NCBI RefSeq assembly: GCF_015206815.1
Contig: NZ_JADEXZ010000005.1
Location: 1 to 64,000, forward strand
Source of the DNA: Fortiea sp. LEGE XX443
GTDB taxonomy: Bacteria; Cyanobacteriota; Cyanobacteriia; Cyanobacteriales; Nostocaceae
Length of the DNA: 64,000 nt
Reading direction: 5' to 3'
In this document: piece after piece, positions 26,204 through 35,430 of the stretch
Position numbering within the stretch: position 1 is the first letter of the stretch
How the letters are laid out: each line of letters opens with the position of its first letter
Position numbers and translations under genes: made by a program
Notes under the pieces: model-generated
Database searches by the model: none
What the model saw: only the letters and a program-made list of their open reading frames with translations
What the model was told of the DNA's origin: nothing

Positions 26204-26541
26204 ATAATCTCCGTTTTAGATATTCACAATTTGTTGCTTAGTTAAACAAAGTTAACTTTTGCGGAATTTGAAAAAACAGTGTAACTGTTTACCCAGTATT
26301 TAGTAAATTTACAGTTACCTGTGGAGATTATGACTGTCTGACAATCACAAAACTGTGACCTAAAATACTGAAGCCTGGCGACAATTGCTATATGTCCATC
26401 CAAAAATTTTAACTACCAAACCCATTACCGAGGGCGGATTTACGATATGCTGACCCCAGCGTTTCCGGTTTTGGATATGCACCGGATTCTGCAACCATAG
26501 GGAGAAAAAAGTTATAAATTATCAGTTATGAGTAAAAAGTT
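26204..26541. other. Divergent promoter spacer
   Basis: 338 bp between the divergent unknown gene and gatD. AT-rich without repeats; a short hairpin-like TCAGTTATGAGTAAAAAGTTATGAG duplication lies directly before the gatD start. No gene seen. Confidence 0.4.
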
Positions 26542-27345
26542 ATGAGTTCTCAACAATTAGAATTAACAATTGGGTGGCTGTATCCGACCTTGATGAGTAC
26601 CTATGGCGATCGCGGTAATGTTATCACTATAGAACGTCGCGCCCAGTGGCGGGAATACAGCGTCAAAGTATTACCTCTAGACCAAAACTCCACCGCTGAA
26701 GATATTAAATCTGTAGATGTGATTGTTGGCGGTGGCGCACAAGACCGCCAGCAAGAAATCGTCATGCGTGACTTGCAAGGTGTAAAAGCCGACGCAATGC
26801 GCGAGAAAATTGAAAATGGTACACCAGGCGTATTTACCTGTGGTTCACCGCAACTGCTAGGACATTATTACGAACCAGGACTAGGACAGCGGATTGAAGG
26901 CTTAGGGATACTCGATTTAGTTTCTGTCCATCCCGGCGAAAATACCAAACGTTGCATCGGTAACTTGGTAATTGAAGTTACAGCCTCACGCCTAGCACAA
27001 GATTTAGCAGAAATGACAGGTAGCAAACCTTATCTAGTCGGTTTTGAAAATCACGGTGGACGTACTAAGTTAGGAAAAGTGGAAGCCTTGGGACGTGTGG
27101 TGTATGGCTTAGGCAATAATGGCGAAGATGGTACAGAAGGCGCATTTTATCAGAATGCGATCGCAACTTATTCTCATGGCCCTTTGTTACCAAAAAATCC
27201 TTTTGTTGCTGACTGGTTAATTCAAACAGCATTGCGATTGAAATATCAACAACCCGTCACACTCAAACCATTAGAAGATGATTTAGCAATGCAAGCACGA
27301 GAAGCCATGTTTAAACGCTTGAAAGTTGAAATACCATCTTCTTGA
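26542..27345 (+). CDS. gatD: GatD, type 1 glutamine amidotransferase of lipid II amidation
   Basis: A 267-residue protein. It opens with IGWLYPTLMSTYGDRGN, typical of GatD, and carries the amidotransferase triad candidates Cys100 (GVFTCGSPQLLGHYY) and His212 (ATYSHGPLLPKNP), with GFENHGGRT near 167-175. It supplies ammonia from glutamine to MurT. Complete relative to characterised GatD proteins. Separated from murT by 1.2 kb and an opposing gene. Confidence 0.93.
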   Translation: MSSQQLELTIGWLYPTLMSTYGDRGNVITIERRAQWREYSVKVLPLDQNSTAEDIKSVDVIVGGGAQDRQQEIVMRDLQGVKADAMREKIENGTPGVFTCGSPQLLGHYYEPGLGQRIEGLGILDLVSVHPGENTKRCIGNLVIEVTASRLAQDLAEMTGSKPYLVGFENHGGRTKLGKVEALGRVVYGLGNNGEDGTEGAFYQNAIATYSHGPLLPKNPFVADWLIQTALRLKYQQPVTLKPLEDDLAMQAREAMFKRLKVEIPSS

Positions 27346-27386
27346 TTACAAACATCACGACATTCATAGAAAATTCGTGAGCAATA

Positions 27387-27419
27387 AGATCCCCGACTTC
27401 TTTAAGAAGTCGGGGATCT
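27387..27419. repeat. 33-bp palindrome, AGATCCCCGACTTCTT family, copy 6
   Basis: Perfect arms with TTAA centre, 42 bp after the gatD stop; positioned where a terminator would be. The rest of the 290-bp spacer before 27635 shows nothing further. Confidence 0.9.
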
Positions 27420-27634
27420 GAGCCTCTTCAAGTTTACAAATCAAATAGGATTGCTATATTAGCCCTGCTGTAACGTTTTCTCTTTGCTTTCCTTACGTAA
27501 ATACCGCTATACTTAGCCAGGTGGACAATATAAATTTGATGCTAAATCAAGGCAGAGTCTGGACTTGAGAGATTTTATTTTCTTGTGAATTTTGTCCACC
27601 TGCTGATTTTTTTATAAAATTGCAGATTTATCTT

Positions 27635-30600
27635 ATGGCTGACTCCACGCCGCCTTTTAGTATCAATGATGTATTAGAGAATATCAAGAAAACGACAGAA
27701 GCGATCGCTGGTTTTGTACAAACGGTAGCGGGATGGGTTCGGGAGAAGAAATGGGTTGAACTGATTTGCTTGATTCTGTCTACTATGATTCTCGCTTGGC
27801 TGTCGAGGGCTGCGATCGCTAATTTTTTAGGCGAACAAAATTCTCGATGGTTTCTCTGGATTTGTCTGGTTGCCGGGATAATGTTTATCGCTGCGGTTGT
27901 TGTTGCTGTTTTCGTTAAACCATCCCTATCTAATGCTGCACAAAACCCTGTTGAACGTCAGGCGATTAAAGGTTTATTGTCTTTTACCGCAACGGATGCA
28001 GAAATTTTTAGTAAGTTGCAGCGCCATCAAGATATTAGGAATTGTTTAAGGATTCTCAATAATGCTAACTTTCGCTTAGGGATTTTGTGGGGTGAATCGG
28101 GATGTGGCAAAACCTCGTTTTTACAAGCAGGTTTAATTCCGCAACTGGAAAGCGAACAGGGAATTTATATCCAGTTTACCGATAAAGACCCGTTAATCAC
28201 AGTGAAAAAGACGTTAAACAAAGAATTAAAATTAAATTTATCTGGTGAAGAAATTGAGCAATTAGACTTGATTGCTGTTCTCAATCAAAGTATTGCCACA
28301 GTCCAAAAACCCTTAATTCTCTTTTTTGATCAATTTGAACAGTTTTTTGTTCATTATCAATCAGCAGATGCTCGTCGTCCTCTTATTGATGCCTTAAATA
28401 ATTGGTATGGCAATGAGGAAATTGCTGTCAAGATTTTAATGAGTTTTCGCTCAGATTTATTTTATCAACAACATGAACTTCAGCAAGTTTTGGGTTATTC
28501 TCTTGATTCTAAGAATAGTATTAAGCTAAAAAAGTTTTCTGTAGAACAAGCAACCAAAGTTTTAGAGGAGATTGCCAAAGCAGAAGATATAGAATTTGAG
28601 CGCCGCGATATAGAAACCTTTGTCGAACAAGAATTAGTCGATAGAGGAAAGGATAAATCTGATGAGCCGATTTCTCCTGTAGATATTCAAATTCTTTCTT
28701 TAGTAATTAGCGATCAAAAAACAACCGAAATCCGCAAATTTGACAAGGATGCTTTAAATAAAATTGGCAGATTTGAAGGCTTATTATATCAATATCTTGA
28801 GGGACTATTAACCCTGCGAGAACAATCAACCACATCAGCCCAAAAAGAAGCGGTGATGAAGCTGCTTTTGGAGTTAATTGATTCTAATGGATTGACAAGG
28901 GCGGGGGCATTTACTCTAGCTCAATTGCAAGACAAACTCAAGCCGATAGGCGCAAAAGATATCCAAGATGCAGTACGTTGGCTAGAGCAAGAGCGTTTAA
29001 TTATGCCGTTGCAACAAGAAGATGAAACTGCCTATCAATTAGCACATGAGCGGATGATTCCGGCGGTGCTGAAGCTATCAGGAAAGATTTTGCCCAAGGC
29101 AGATAAGGCGAATGAATTACTCAATAAACAGGTAAAAATTTGGATAGATAGTCACCAAAATCCCCGTTATTTATTAGGCTGGCGGGAGTTATGGTTAATT
29201 GAACAGCAGAAATCTTATTTGATGTGGGGAGACAGGCAAAAACAAAAAGAAAAGCTCATCCACAAAAGTAAACAGCGAATTTATCGCAATTTTGGGATTA
29301 TTGGGTTTATTGCCGTTTTAGGAATGGGTATTTGGGGGTGGTTAAACTATACAATTTTGGGGCAACTAACTCAAATTCGCAGGCAGTTAACTAATGCCAG
29401 TGAACAAATCAACAATCCTGGCTATCAAGGAGCAGCTATTTCCGCCTTTGCTAAGGATCAAAATTTCGCTCAAGCGTTGAAACTTGCCAACAAGATTACC
29501 GAATCCTCTGACAAAGCCTCTGCCTTAAGTGCCATTGCCGAAACCTACAGCAAACTCAACAACCAACAAAAAGCAGCCGAGTTGCTGCAATCTGCCCTCG
29601 ACTCTGCCAACAAGATTCCCGAATCCAATTTCAAAGCCTCTGCCTTAAGTGCAATTGCCGAAGTCTACAGCAAGTTCAACCAACAAAAAGCTGCTGATTT
29701 GCTGAAATCTGCCCTCAACTCTGCCAACAAGATTACTGATTCCTCTTACAAAGCCTATGCCTTAAGAGCCATTACTGAAGCCATTGGCAAACTCAACAAC
29801 CAACAAAAAGCAGCCGAGTTGCTGCAATCTGCCCTCGACTCTGCCAACCAGATTACCGAATCCTATTCCAAAGTCGATGCCTTAAGTGCCATTGCCGAAG
29901 CCTACAGCAAACTCAACAACCAACAAAAAGCAGCCGAGTTGCTGCAATCTGCCCTCGACTCTGCCAACAAAATTACCAAATCCAATTTCAAAGCCTCTGC
30001 CTTAAGTGCCATTGCCGCAGCCATTGGCAAACTCAACAACGAACAAAAAGCTGACGAGTTGCTGCAATCTACCCTCGACTCTGCCAACAAAATTACCGAT
30101 TCCATTTACAAAGCCTCTGCCATAAGCGCCATTGCCAAAGCCTATAGCAAACTCAACAACCAACAAAAAGCAGCCGAGTTGCTGCAATCTGCCCTCGACT
30201 CTGCCAACAAAATTACCGATTCCAATTACAAAACCCTTGCCTTAAGACCTATTGCCGCAGCTATTGGCAAACTCAACAACCAACAAAAAGCAGCCGAGTT
30301 GCTGCAATCTGCCCTCGACTCTGCCAACAAGATTCCCGAATCCATTTTCAATGCCGATAACTTAAGTGACATTGCCGCAGCCATTGGCAAGCTCAACAAC
30401 CAACAAAAAGCAGCCGAGTTGCTGCAATCTGTCCTCGACTCTGCCAACAAAATTACCGATTCCTCTAACAAAGCCTCTACCTTAAGAGCCATTGCCGAAG
30501 CCTATAGCAAACTCAACAACCAACAAAAAGCCGCCGAGTTACTGCAAACTGCCCTCGACTCTGCCAACAAGATCACCAATTCCACTTTCAAAGCCGATGC

Positions 30601-30775
30601 CTTAAGTGCCATTGCCGAAGCAGAAGCAAACCTGAAAAACTGGGGACAAGCTCTCAAAGTCGTGGAAGGATGTAAACAATACAAAGATTGTGAGGTAGAT
30701 TCCTTGGCAAGGGTTTTAACAATTCATGCCGAGCAGCAGCGTCCGCAATTGAAGGAAGAAACTACTGAGGAGTAA
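27635..30775 (+). CDS. Membrane STAND-type NTPase with nine 40-residue helical repeats
   Basis: About 1046 residues from the ATG at 27635 (MADSTPPFS). Two membrane helices lie at about 43-61 and 73-94. An nSTAND-like NTPase follows: Walker A GESGCGKT at 153-160, Walker B LILFFDQFEQF at about 227-237, then helical and winged-helix-like parts to about 500 (LAHERMIPAVLKL). A third membrane helix lies near 555-575. Residues about 624-982 are nine tandem 40-residue units of the form ALSAIAEAYSKLNNQQKAAE, LLQSALDSANKIT, which look like TPR-type helical hairpins. The C-terminus is a divergent tenth unit. STAND proteins are signal-sensing switches, used in regulation and in anti-phage or cell-death systems; which applies here is unknown. 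No partner gene is adjacent. Confidence 0.8.
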   Translation: MADSTPPFSINDVLENIKKTTEAIAGFVQTVAGWVREKKWVELICLILSTMILAWLSRAAIANFLGEQNSRWFLWICLVAGIMFIAAVVVAVFVKPSLSNAAQNPVERQAIKGLLSFTATDAEIFSKLQRHQDIRNCLRILNNANFRLGILWGESGCGKTSFLQAGLIPQLESEQGIYIQFTDKDPLITVKKTLNKELKLNLSGEEIEQLDLIAVLNQSIATVQKPLILFFDQFEQFFVHYQSADARRPLIDALNNWYGNEEIAVKILMSFRSDLFYQQHELQQVLGYSLDSKNSIKLKKFSVEQATKVLEEIAKAEDIEFERRDIETFVEQELVDRGKDKSDEPISPVDIQILSLVISDQKTTEIRKFDKDALNKIGRFEGLLYQYLEGLLTLREQSTTSAQKEAVMKLLLELIDSNGLTRAGAFTLAQLQDKLKPIGAKDIQDAVRWLEQERLIMPLQQEDETAYQLAHERMIPAVLKLSGKILPKADKANELLNKQVKIWIDSHQNPRYLLGWRELWLIEQQKSYLMWGDRQKQKEKLIHKSKQRIYRNFGIIGFIAVLGMGIWGWLNYTILGQLTQIRRQLTNASEQINNPGYQGAAISAFAKDQNFAQALKLANKITESSDKASALSAIAETYSKLNNQQKAAELLQSALDSANKIPESNFKASALSAIAEVYSKFNQQKAADLLKSALNSANKITDSSYKAYALRAITEAIGKLNNQQKAAELLQSALDSANQITESYSKVDALSAIAEAYSKLNNQQKAAELLQSALDSANKITKSNFKASALSAIAAAIGKLNNEQKADELLQSTLDSANKITDSIYKASAISAIAKAYSKLNNQQKAAELLQSALDSANKITDSNYKTLALRPIAAAIGKLNNQQKAAELLQSALDSANKIPESIFNADNLSDIAAAIGKLNNQQKAAELLQSVLDSANKITDSSNKASTLRAIAEAYSKLNNQQKAAELLQTALDSANKITNSTFKADALSAIAEAEANLKNWGQALKVVEGCKQYKDCEVDSLARVLTIHAEQQRPQLKEETTEE
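29504..30580 (+). repeat. Nine-unit 120-bp tandem repeat inside the STAND gene
   Basis: Units begin near 29504 and recur every 120 bp; one unit is 117 bp (one Asn codon missing). Most units share long identical DNA stretches (CTCAACAACCAACAAAAAGC), showing recent duplication or gene conversion. Units alternate roughly between an AYSKLNN and an AIGKLNN form. Confidence 0.95.
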
Positions 30776-30906
30776 AGAAAAAGTTTGATATGTCAGCAAA
30801 ACACCAATACGGTTGAGTTAACGTGAATTCGATGAGTGCTTCCAGCCCCTCTCCTTGTGGGCTACAGTGTACACACAAGTCTTATCAAGTTGTCTAGTAG
30901 CATTTC

Positions 30907-30986
30907 GATCCCCCCTAGCCCCCCTGCTTAAAAAAGGGGGGAATTCAATTCAAAGTCCCCCTTTTTAAGGGGGATTTAGGGGGATC
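30907..30986. repeat. 80-bp palindromic element, GATCCCCC type
   Basis: Starts GATCCCCCCTAGCCCCCC and ends GGGGGATTTAGGGGGATC, with internal AAAAGGGGGG and CCCCCTTTTT blocks, so the whole can fold into a long hairpin. It is one copy only in this window. It lies between the STAND gene and a convergent small gene. Confidence 0.9.
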
Positions 30987-31006
30987 TTTAAGACGATTTA
31001 GCAAAA

Positions 31007-31041
31007 CACAACCCCGACTGTAGAGAAAAATCGGGGTTGTG
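31007..31041 (-). terminator. Hairpin after the small minus-strand gene
   Basis: CACAACCCCGA and TCGGGGTTGTG form a stem of about 11 bp, nine bases beyond the stop of the gene at 31050-31286. It is well placed to end that transcript. Confidence 0.6.
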
Positions 31042-31049
31042 GTTTCAAG

Positions 31050-31286
31050 TTATGCGGTTAAAATTTGGCGGATTAAAATACTCATCACTTCATCAGGGTT
31101 ATCTGTGGATAATAAAGGACTCCAATCACCGACATTTGCATAACCCACTGCTTGCAAGTAATGTATTGTGCTGGTGACAGCTTTAGGAGAACCAATCAAT
31201 AAATGTTTAATGCGTTCTCTTTTAGGAAATGACTGGGGAACAGACTGTTGATTTTCAGGATTTTCTCTTTCTTGTGCCATGATCAT
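31050..31286 (-). CDS. Conserved-type small hypothetical protein
   Basis: A 78-residue protein. The N-terminal 30 residues are polar and probably disordered; the core KRERIKHLLIGSPKAVTSTIHYLQAVGYANVGDWSPLL...NPDEVMSILIRQI is well formed. I recall very similar small proteins in many filamentous cyanobacteria, without known role. AGGAG lies six bases before the ATG at 31286, which decides the start over the ATG at 31280. The leader contains a HIP1-bearing hairpin at 31314-31356. Confidence 0.7.
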   Translation of the reverse strand: MIMAQERENPENQQSVPQSFPKRERIKHLLIGSPKAVTSTIHYLQAVGYANVGDWSPLLSTDNPDEVMSILIRQILTA

Positions 31287-31313
31287 AATCGACTCCTAAT
31301 TTAGGTGTTGAAA

Positions 31314-31356
31314 GAAAGGCGATCGCAGACTCTGGCGTGAGGGGCGATCGCCTTTC
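31314..31356. repeat. Perfect 13-bp inverted repeat containing HIP1
   Basis: GAAAGGCGATCGC and GCGATCGCCTTTC flank a 17-base loop, 28 bp upstream of the start at 31286. Both arms contain GCGATCGC. It may be a leader hairpin or a dispersed repeat. Confidence 0.75.
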
Positions 31357-31500
31357 TCATATCTTTAATATTAAAGTATAAATTTATACAAGTCAATCAC
31401 TAAAATAAAAATATCTCCAACAAAAATATCCCCAATTTTCAGGAAAAATCGGGAATTTAATGACTAGTTAGTATTTGTATTAATTACTACTTATTAAAAA

Positions 31501-31615
31501 TAAAGAGAATCACCGCATTGAAATTTTGGCTAATGCTCAGGAAGTGATGCAAGCTTTTAAAGATGCAACAGCAAAGAGGGGAAGGGTTGATGATTTGATC
31601 GCTGATTTACTTTAA
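31501..31615 (+). pseudogene. Remnant of a small gene (C-terminal fragment)
   Basis: An open stretch without a usable start reads NHRIEILANAQEVMQAFKDA, then TAKRGRVDDLIADLL and a stop. It looks protein-like (amphipathic helix) but is too short and lacks an ATG before mid-frame. Probably a truncated small gene; the family is not recognised. The remainder of the 31287-31788 spacer shows no gene. Confidence 0.35.
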
Positions 31616-31788
31616 AGATTCAAATAAAATGTGCGGATGAATCTGCAATGAACCTAACCAAAAATCAATGGGCAAAGTCATGTCATTTTTTAGGCTTTAT
31701 TTGTCTTTCTCCAGGTAGCTTAATTCTGCTGTAAATATTATGCCTTTTCCAATTTTAGGAAAAGGCAGGATAGAAAAAAGCGAATTTT

Positions 31789-32301
31789 TCAGTGTTTAAT
31801 TTCCAGATTGAGGATATAAGATCCCAGTTGAACTTTTTCTGCCCACAATTCATATTCCAGCCGCAACCTCTCTGGGAATTGTTTGCCAATAAGTGTCAAT
31901 GTTTTCGTAAAATTGCGTAAGCGAATCGGATTATGGGGTTGCAATGATTCGGTTGGTAGCCAATAACGGCTAACACCATACACGCCTTGTTCCCAGAAGT
32001 GACGGTAACTCACTTGATCATTACCTTGCATAGTCATAATTACCCGATACGGAGAAATTTCCAGCCACAAAACTCTGGGACTGCTGGGAACGGAAGTATT
32101 GCTTGTGCGGTGGGGCAAGATTTCCTCTACACTTGGGGAAGTTTCCACTTCGCAGGTAATGAGAGGTGGTGCAGTTAACAGTAAATGAAATCGTTCAGTA
32201 TCTTTCTGATACAGTGTTCCGGCAGTTTCTACCACTGACCAGAAAGGCAGGTCAGTGGAAATTAGTGATAAGCACACAGGCTTGCGATGATGGGTCAGCA
32301 T
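31789..32301 (-). CDS. Hypothetical protein
   Basis: 170 residues from the ATG at 32301 (MLTHHRKPVCLSL); a TTG 21 bases upstream is an alternative. Soluble, with beta-rich segments (RVLWLEISPYRVIMTMQGNDQVSYRHFWEQGVYGVSRYWLP) and an ordered C-terminus (LRNFTKTLTLIGKQFPERLRLEYELWAEKVQLGSYILNLEI). Family not recognised. It is divergent from aroA. Confidence 0.6.
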   Translation of the reverse strand: MLTHHRKPVCLSLISTDLPFWSVVETAGTLYQKDTERFHLLLTAPPLITCEVETSPSVEEILPHRTSNTSVPSSPRVLWLEISPYRVIMTMQGNDQVSYRHFWEQGVYGVSRYWLPTESLQPHNPIRLRNFTKTLTLIGKQFPERLRLEYELWAEKVQLGSYILNLEIKH

Positions 32302-32793
32302 GGGAGCAATAGGGGCTAACAACTATTGAATAACAAGATGAAATTAATACCAGGGAGTTTAGCAGTCCAGAACCAGCAACTAAAATAGTAAAACATGCTT
32401 CATCTTAACTGAATATGCTGATTTGGTAAGCTAAATATATAAACACAAAAATAAGTTAAATCTCAATTAAAATATTAAAAACAACATTTTTTTTCATAAA
32501 TAGGTAACTTTAAATACCGTGAATAAATACTTGTACTTTTATGAATTTTAGATTTTGCAACGAACAATTGAAATCACACACTAGTTACTACAACAGCAGA
32601 CCAACTGTGTCGGGAAGAAAGTGTGTTGCGTAGCTGCTTGAGTGGAACCTCCCTACCGGTTGCGAGAACGGATTCGCCGAAGGTTAAACTAGTAATACCA
32701 ATATAACGATAGGATACTAGGGAAGAAGTACTTAGTAGCGGCAAACTAAGTCGCAAAGAAACTTCCAGTATATTTAAAAGCTAGTTTATTCTA
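32302..32793. other. Divergent spacer before aroA
   Basis: 492 bp. The left half is very AT-rich. Around 32620-32690 the base composition rises (TACCGGTTGCGAGAACGG) and a 60-codon minus-strand frame is open, but it has no ribosome site and no protein-like pattern. Promoters of aroA and of the unknown gene are presumed here. Confidence 0.4.
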
Positions 32794-34146
32794 ATGTCGG
32801 CTTCAGTTATAACTCTAGAAACACAAGAAGACTTATCTCATAAGTTAATTATTCAGCCACCAGCTGTTGGTTTATCTCTACAGGGTAGCATTCGAGTCCC
32901 AGGAGATAAATCAATTTCTCATCGGGCTTTGATGTTGGGTGCGATCGCCCAAGGTGAAACCGAAATTTCGGGTCTGCTTTTAGGAGAAGATCCCCGCAGC
33001 ACTGCTAGTTGTTTTCAGACTATGGGTGCGGAGATTTCGGAACTGAATACAGAATTGGTACGAGTAAAAGGCATTGGTTTAGGGAACTTGCAAGAACCAG
33101 TGGATGTGTTAAATGCTGGTAACTCTGGCACTACACTACGTCTAATGTTGGGGCTTTTGGCTTCTCATTCAGGACGCTTTTTTACTGTGACTGGTGATAG
33201 TTCCTTGCGATCGCGTCCCATGTCGCGGGTGGTCAAACCGCTGCAACAAATGGGGGCGGAAATTTGGGGACGCAAGGGTAATTCTCTCGCACCTTTGGCC
33301 ATTCAAGGACAAGCCCTTAAACCAATTCACTATCAATCTCCCATTGCCTCTGCCCAAGTTAAATCTTGTATATTGCTGGCAGGTTTAATCACCGAAGGTC
33401 AAACCACCGTCACCGAACCAGCCCTTTCCCGCGACCACAGCGAACGAATGCTACGGGCATTTGGGGCAGAATTAACTACAGACCCCGAAACCAATAGCGT
33501 CACGATTACTGGTTCTGCCCAATTGTACGGGCAGAAAGTCGTAGTTCCCGGCGATATCAGTTCCGCTGCTTTTTGGTTAGTGGCTGGGGCAATTGTACCG
33601 GGTTCGGAACTGTTAATTGAGAATGTCGGCGTGAATCCCACCCGTACAGGCATCTTGGAAGCATTAGCACTGATGGGTGCAGATATCCAACTAGAAAATC
33701 AGCGCCAAGTCGCCGGGGAACCAGTAGCCGATTTAAGAGTGCGTTCTAGTCGTTTGCAAAGCTGCACCATAGCTGGAGATATCATCCCCAGATTAATTGA
33801 TGAAATTCCGATTTTGGCAGTAGCGGCGGTATTTGCCAAAGGTACAACGGTAATTAAGGATGCTGAGGAATTACGAGTTAAAGAAAGCGATCGCATTGCG
33901 GTGATGGCGCAGCAACTCAATAAAATGGGAGCCAAAGTTACCGAATTACCCGATGGAATGGAGATTGTCGGTGGTACACCCTTGGTAGGTACTGAGGTTG
34001 ACAGCCATACAGATCATCGCATTGCCATGAGTTTAGCGATCGCATCTCTAGTAGCCAAGGGAATTACCACCATTCACCGCGCCGAAGCAGCTGCCATTTC
34101 TTATCCTAATTTCACTGCTACTCTGCAACAAATTTGCAGTAATTGA
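32794..34146 (+). CDS. aroA: 3-phosphoshikimate 1-carboxyvinyltransferase (EPSP synthase)
   Basis: A 450-residue enzyme of the shikimate pathway joining shikimate-3-phosphate and PEP. Key motifs are [16 protein letters not shown] at about 37-52, [16 protein letters not shown] near 108-123, [16 protein letters not shown], and the C-terminal [15 protein letters not shown] and [11 protein letters not shown]. The internal repeated alpha/beta domains are complete. The first 25 residues before the conserved core are a little longer than minimal. Followed by a palindromic repeat that may end transcription. Confidence 0.97.
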   Translation: MSASVITLETQEDLSHKLIIQPPAVGLSLQGSIRVPGDKSISHRALMLGAIAQGETEISGLLLGEDPRSTASCFQTMGAEISELNTELVRVKGIGLGNLQEPVDVLNAGNSGTTLRLMLGLLASHSGRFFTVTGDSSLRSRPMSRVVKPLQQMGAEIWGRKGNSLAPLAIQGQALKPIHYQSPIASAQVKSCILLAGLITEGQTTVTEPALSRDHSERMLRAFGAELTTDPETNSVTITGSAQLYGQKVVVPGDISSAAFWLVAGAIVPGSELLIENVGVNPTRTGILEALALMGADIQLENQRQVAGEPVADLRVRSSRLQSCTIAGDIIPRLIDEIPILAVAAVFAKGTTVIKDAEELRVKESDRIAVMAQQLNKMGAKVTELPDGMEIVGGTPLVGTEVDSHTDHRIAMSLAIASLVAKGITTIHRAEAAAISYPNFTATLQQICSN

Positions 34147-34171
34147 AGCAGAATCTAGAATTTAGCTAGTA

Positions 34172-34201
34172 GGGTATGTTGTCGCATAGCGCAACACACC
34201 C
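34172..34201. terminator. Hairpin after aroA (GGGTATGTTG repeat)
   Basis: GGGTATGTTG and CAACACACCC pair across GTCGCATAGCG, followed by TAATTTTTA, 25 bp after the aroA stop. The sequence type (GTTGTCGCATAGCGCAAC) is also a common dispersed palindrome, so it may be both repeat and terminator. Confidence 0.6.
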
Positions 34202-34236
34202 TAATTTTTATATCTCCAGATATTAATTCTGCGTAA

Positions 34237-34338
34237 TACCATTTCACCAAAAATTTGATACAAATACATGCCATGTAGAGACACGATATATCGCGTCTCT
34301 CCAAAATTCATGTACATCGTAATTAACGTGAAATGGTA
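34237..34338. mobile_element. MITE-like element, TACCrTTTCAC family, copy 3
   Basis: Perfect 11-bp terminal inverted repeats TACCATTTCAC and GTGAAATGGTA with TA at the ends. The interior differs from copies 1 and 2 and contains a second palindrome, GAGACACGATATATCGCGTCTC, near 34279-34300. It looks like a shared end pair around a replaced centre. Confidence 0.78.
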
Positions 34339-34451
34339 TAACCAAAAATCCTTGTTTTCATCCCTAAATTCAGCAACGCCAAAAAATAAAATTAGATATG
34401 CACTGCATACCTAATCCTGGATTCTTGTAATATTTAATTAATGTGGAATAA

Positions 34452-35258
34452 TTAACCGAATCTACCACTAACGTAATTGCGGGTATCTTCTTGTTGGGGA
34501 TTATTGAAAATCGCTTCAGTCGCATCATACTCAACCAAATAGCCGATCCGACCACCTGTTTCTGTAGGGCGCACGTTGAAAAAAGCTGTCTTGTCAGAAA
34601 CCCGCGCCGCCTGCTGCATATTGTGAGTAACAATAACGATGGTATATTGCTCTTTCAGTTCATGAATTAGCTCTTCAACCCGCAAGGTAGAGATGGGATC
34701 TAAAGCAGCGCAAGGTTCATCCATCAGGATAATTTCTGGTTGAACTGCGATCGCCCGCGCAATACATAATCTTTGTTGCTGTCCACCTGACAAAGACGAA
34801 CCATTTTGCCGTAGTTTATCTTTGACTTCATCCCACAAAGCTGCTTGGCGCAAACTCCGTTCTACCAATTCATCCAGATTACCTTTGTAGCCATTGATTT
34901 TAGCCCCAAAAGTAATATTGTCATAAATTGATTTCGGAAATGGGTTTGGTCTTTGAAACACCATCCCAATTCTGCGACGCACCTCTACAGGGTCGATATC
35001 GGAAGCATACAAGTTTTTCCCGTAATAAAAAACCTTGCCTTCTGCTCTAAAGGAATCGATCAAGTCATTGAGACGGTTGTAGCATCGTAGCAGTGTACTT
35101 TTACCACAGCCAGAAGGGCCAATAAAGGCTGTCACCTTATTTTTGGGAATGTCCAGCCAAATATTTTGTAATGCTAAAAATTTGCCGTAATAAACGTTCA
35201 GGTCTTCTGTACGTAATACGGTGTCGGTGCTATTCACTGTGCTAATGTTAGTAGCCAT
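34452..35258 (-). CDS. pstB: Phosphate ABC transporter ATP-binding protein
   Basis: A 268-residue ABC ATPase. Walker A is GPSGCGKST at about 43-51, the signature is [17 protein letters not shown], Walker B is [14 protein letters not shown], and the H-loop is [16 protein letters not shown]. The C-terminal [10 protein letters not shown] is typical of PstB. It powers high-affinity phosphate uptake with PstA and PstC. It lies 172 bp downstream of pstA in the Pho-box-led cluster. Confidence 0.97.
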   Translation of the reverse strand: MATNISTVNSTDTVLRTEDLNVYYGKFLALQNIWLDIPKNKVTAFIGPSGCGKSTLLRCYNRLNDLIDSFRAEGKVFYYGKNLYASDIDPVEVRRRIGMVFQRPNPFPKSIYDNITFGAKINGYKGNLDELVERSLRQAALWDEVKDKLRQNGSSLSGGQQQRLCIARAIAVQPEIILMDEPCAALDPISTLRVEELIHELKEQYTIVIVTHNMQQAARVSDKTAFFNVRPTETGGRIGYLVEYDATEAIFNNPQQEDTRNYVSGRFG

Positions 35259-35430
35259 AAAGGGTCTAATTTAAGTATTTGGGATGGCAATGCAAAGAGT
35301 TGCTTGTTGGGGTGTAATTAGAGCTAGTAAAATACGGCGTAAATAAGCAGGCCATTTGAAATGGGTAAAAAGCTGGCAGTATAAGTATTTTTTCTTTTTA
35401 CTTTTGCCTTTTTACTTTTACCTTTTTATA

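Noticed and set aside
29504-30580. Tandem repeat considered as a CRISPR array
   Set aside because: Units are contiguous, coding and in frame with a STAND protein; there are no unique spacers.
29902-30684. Minus-strand frames across the STAND repeat array
   Set aside because: They are mirror readings of the 120-bp repeats and have no independent support.
32574-32756. Minus-strand 60-codon frame upstream of aroA
   Set aside because: No ribosome site and no protein-like pattern; it lies in the divergent promoter region.
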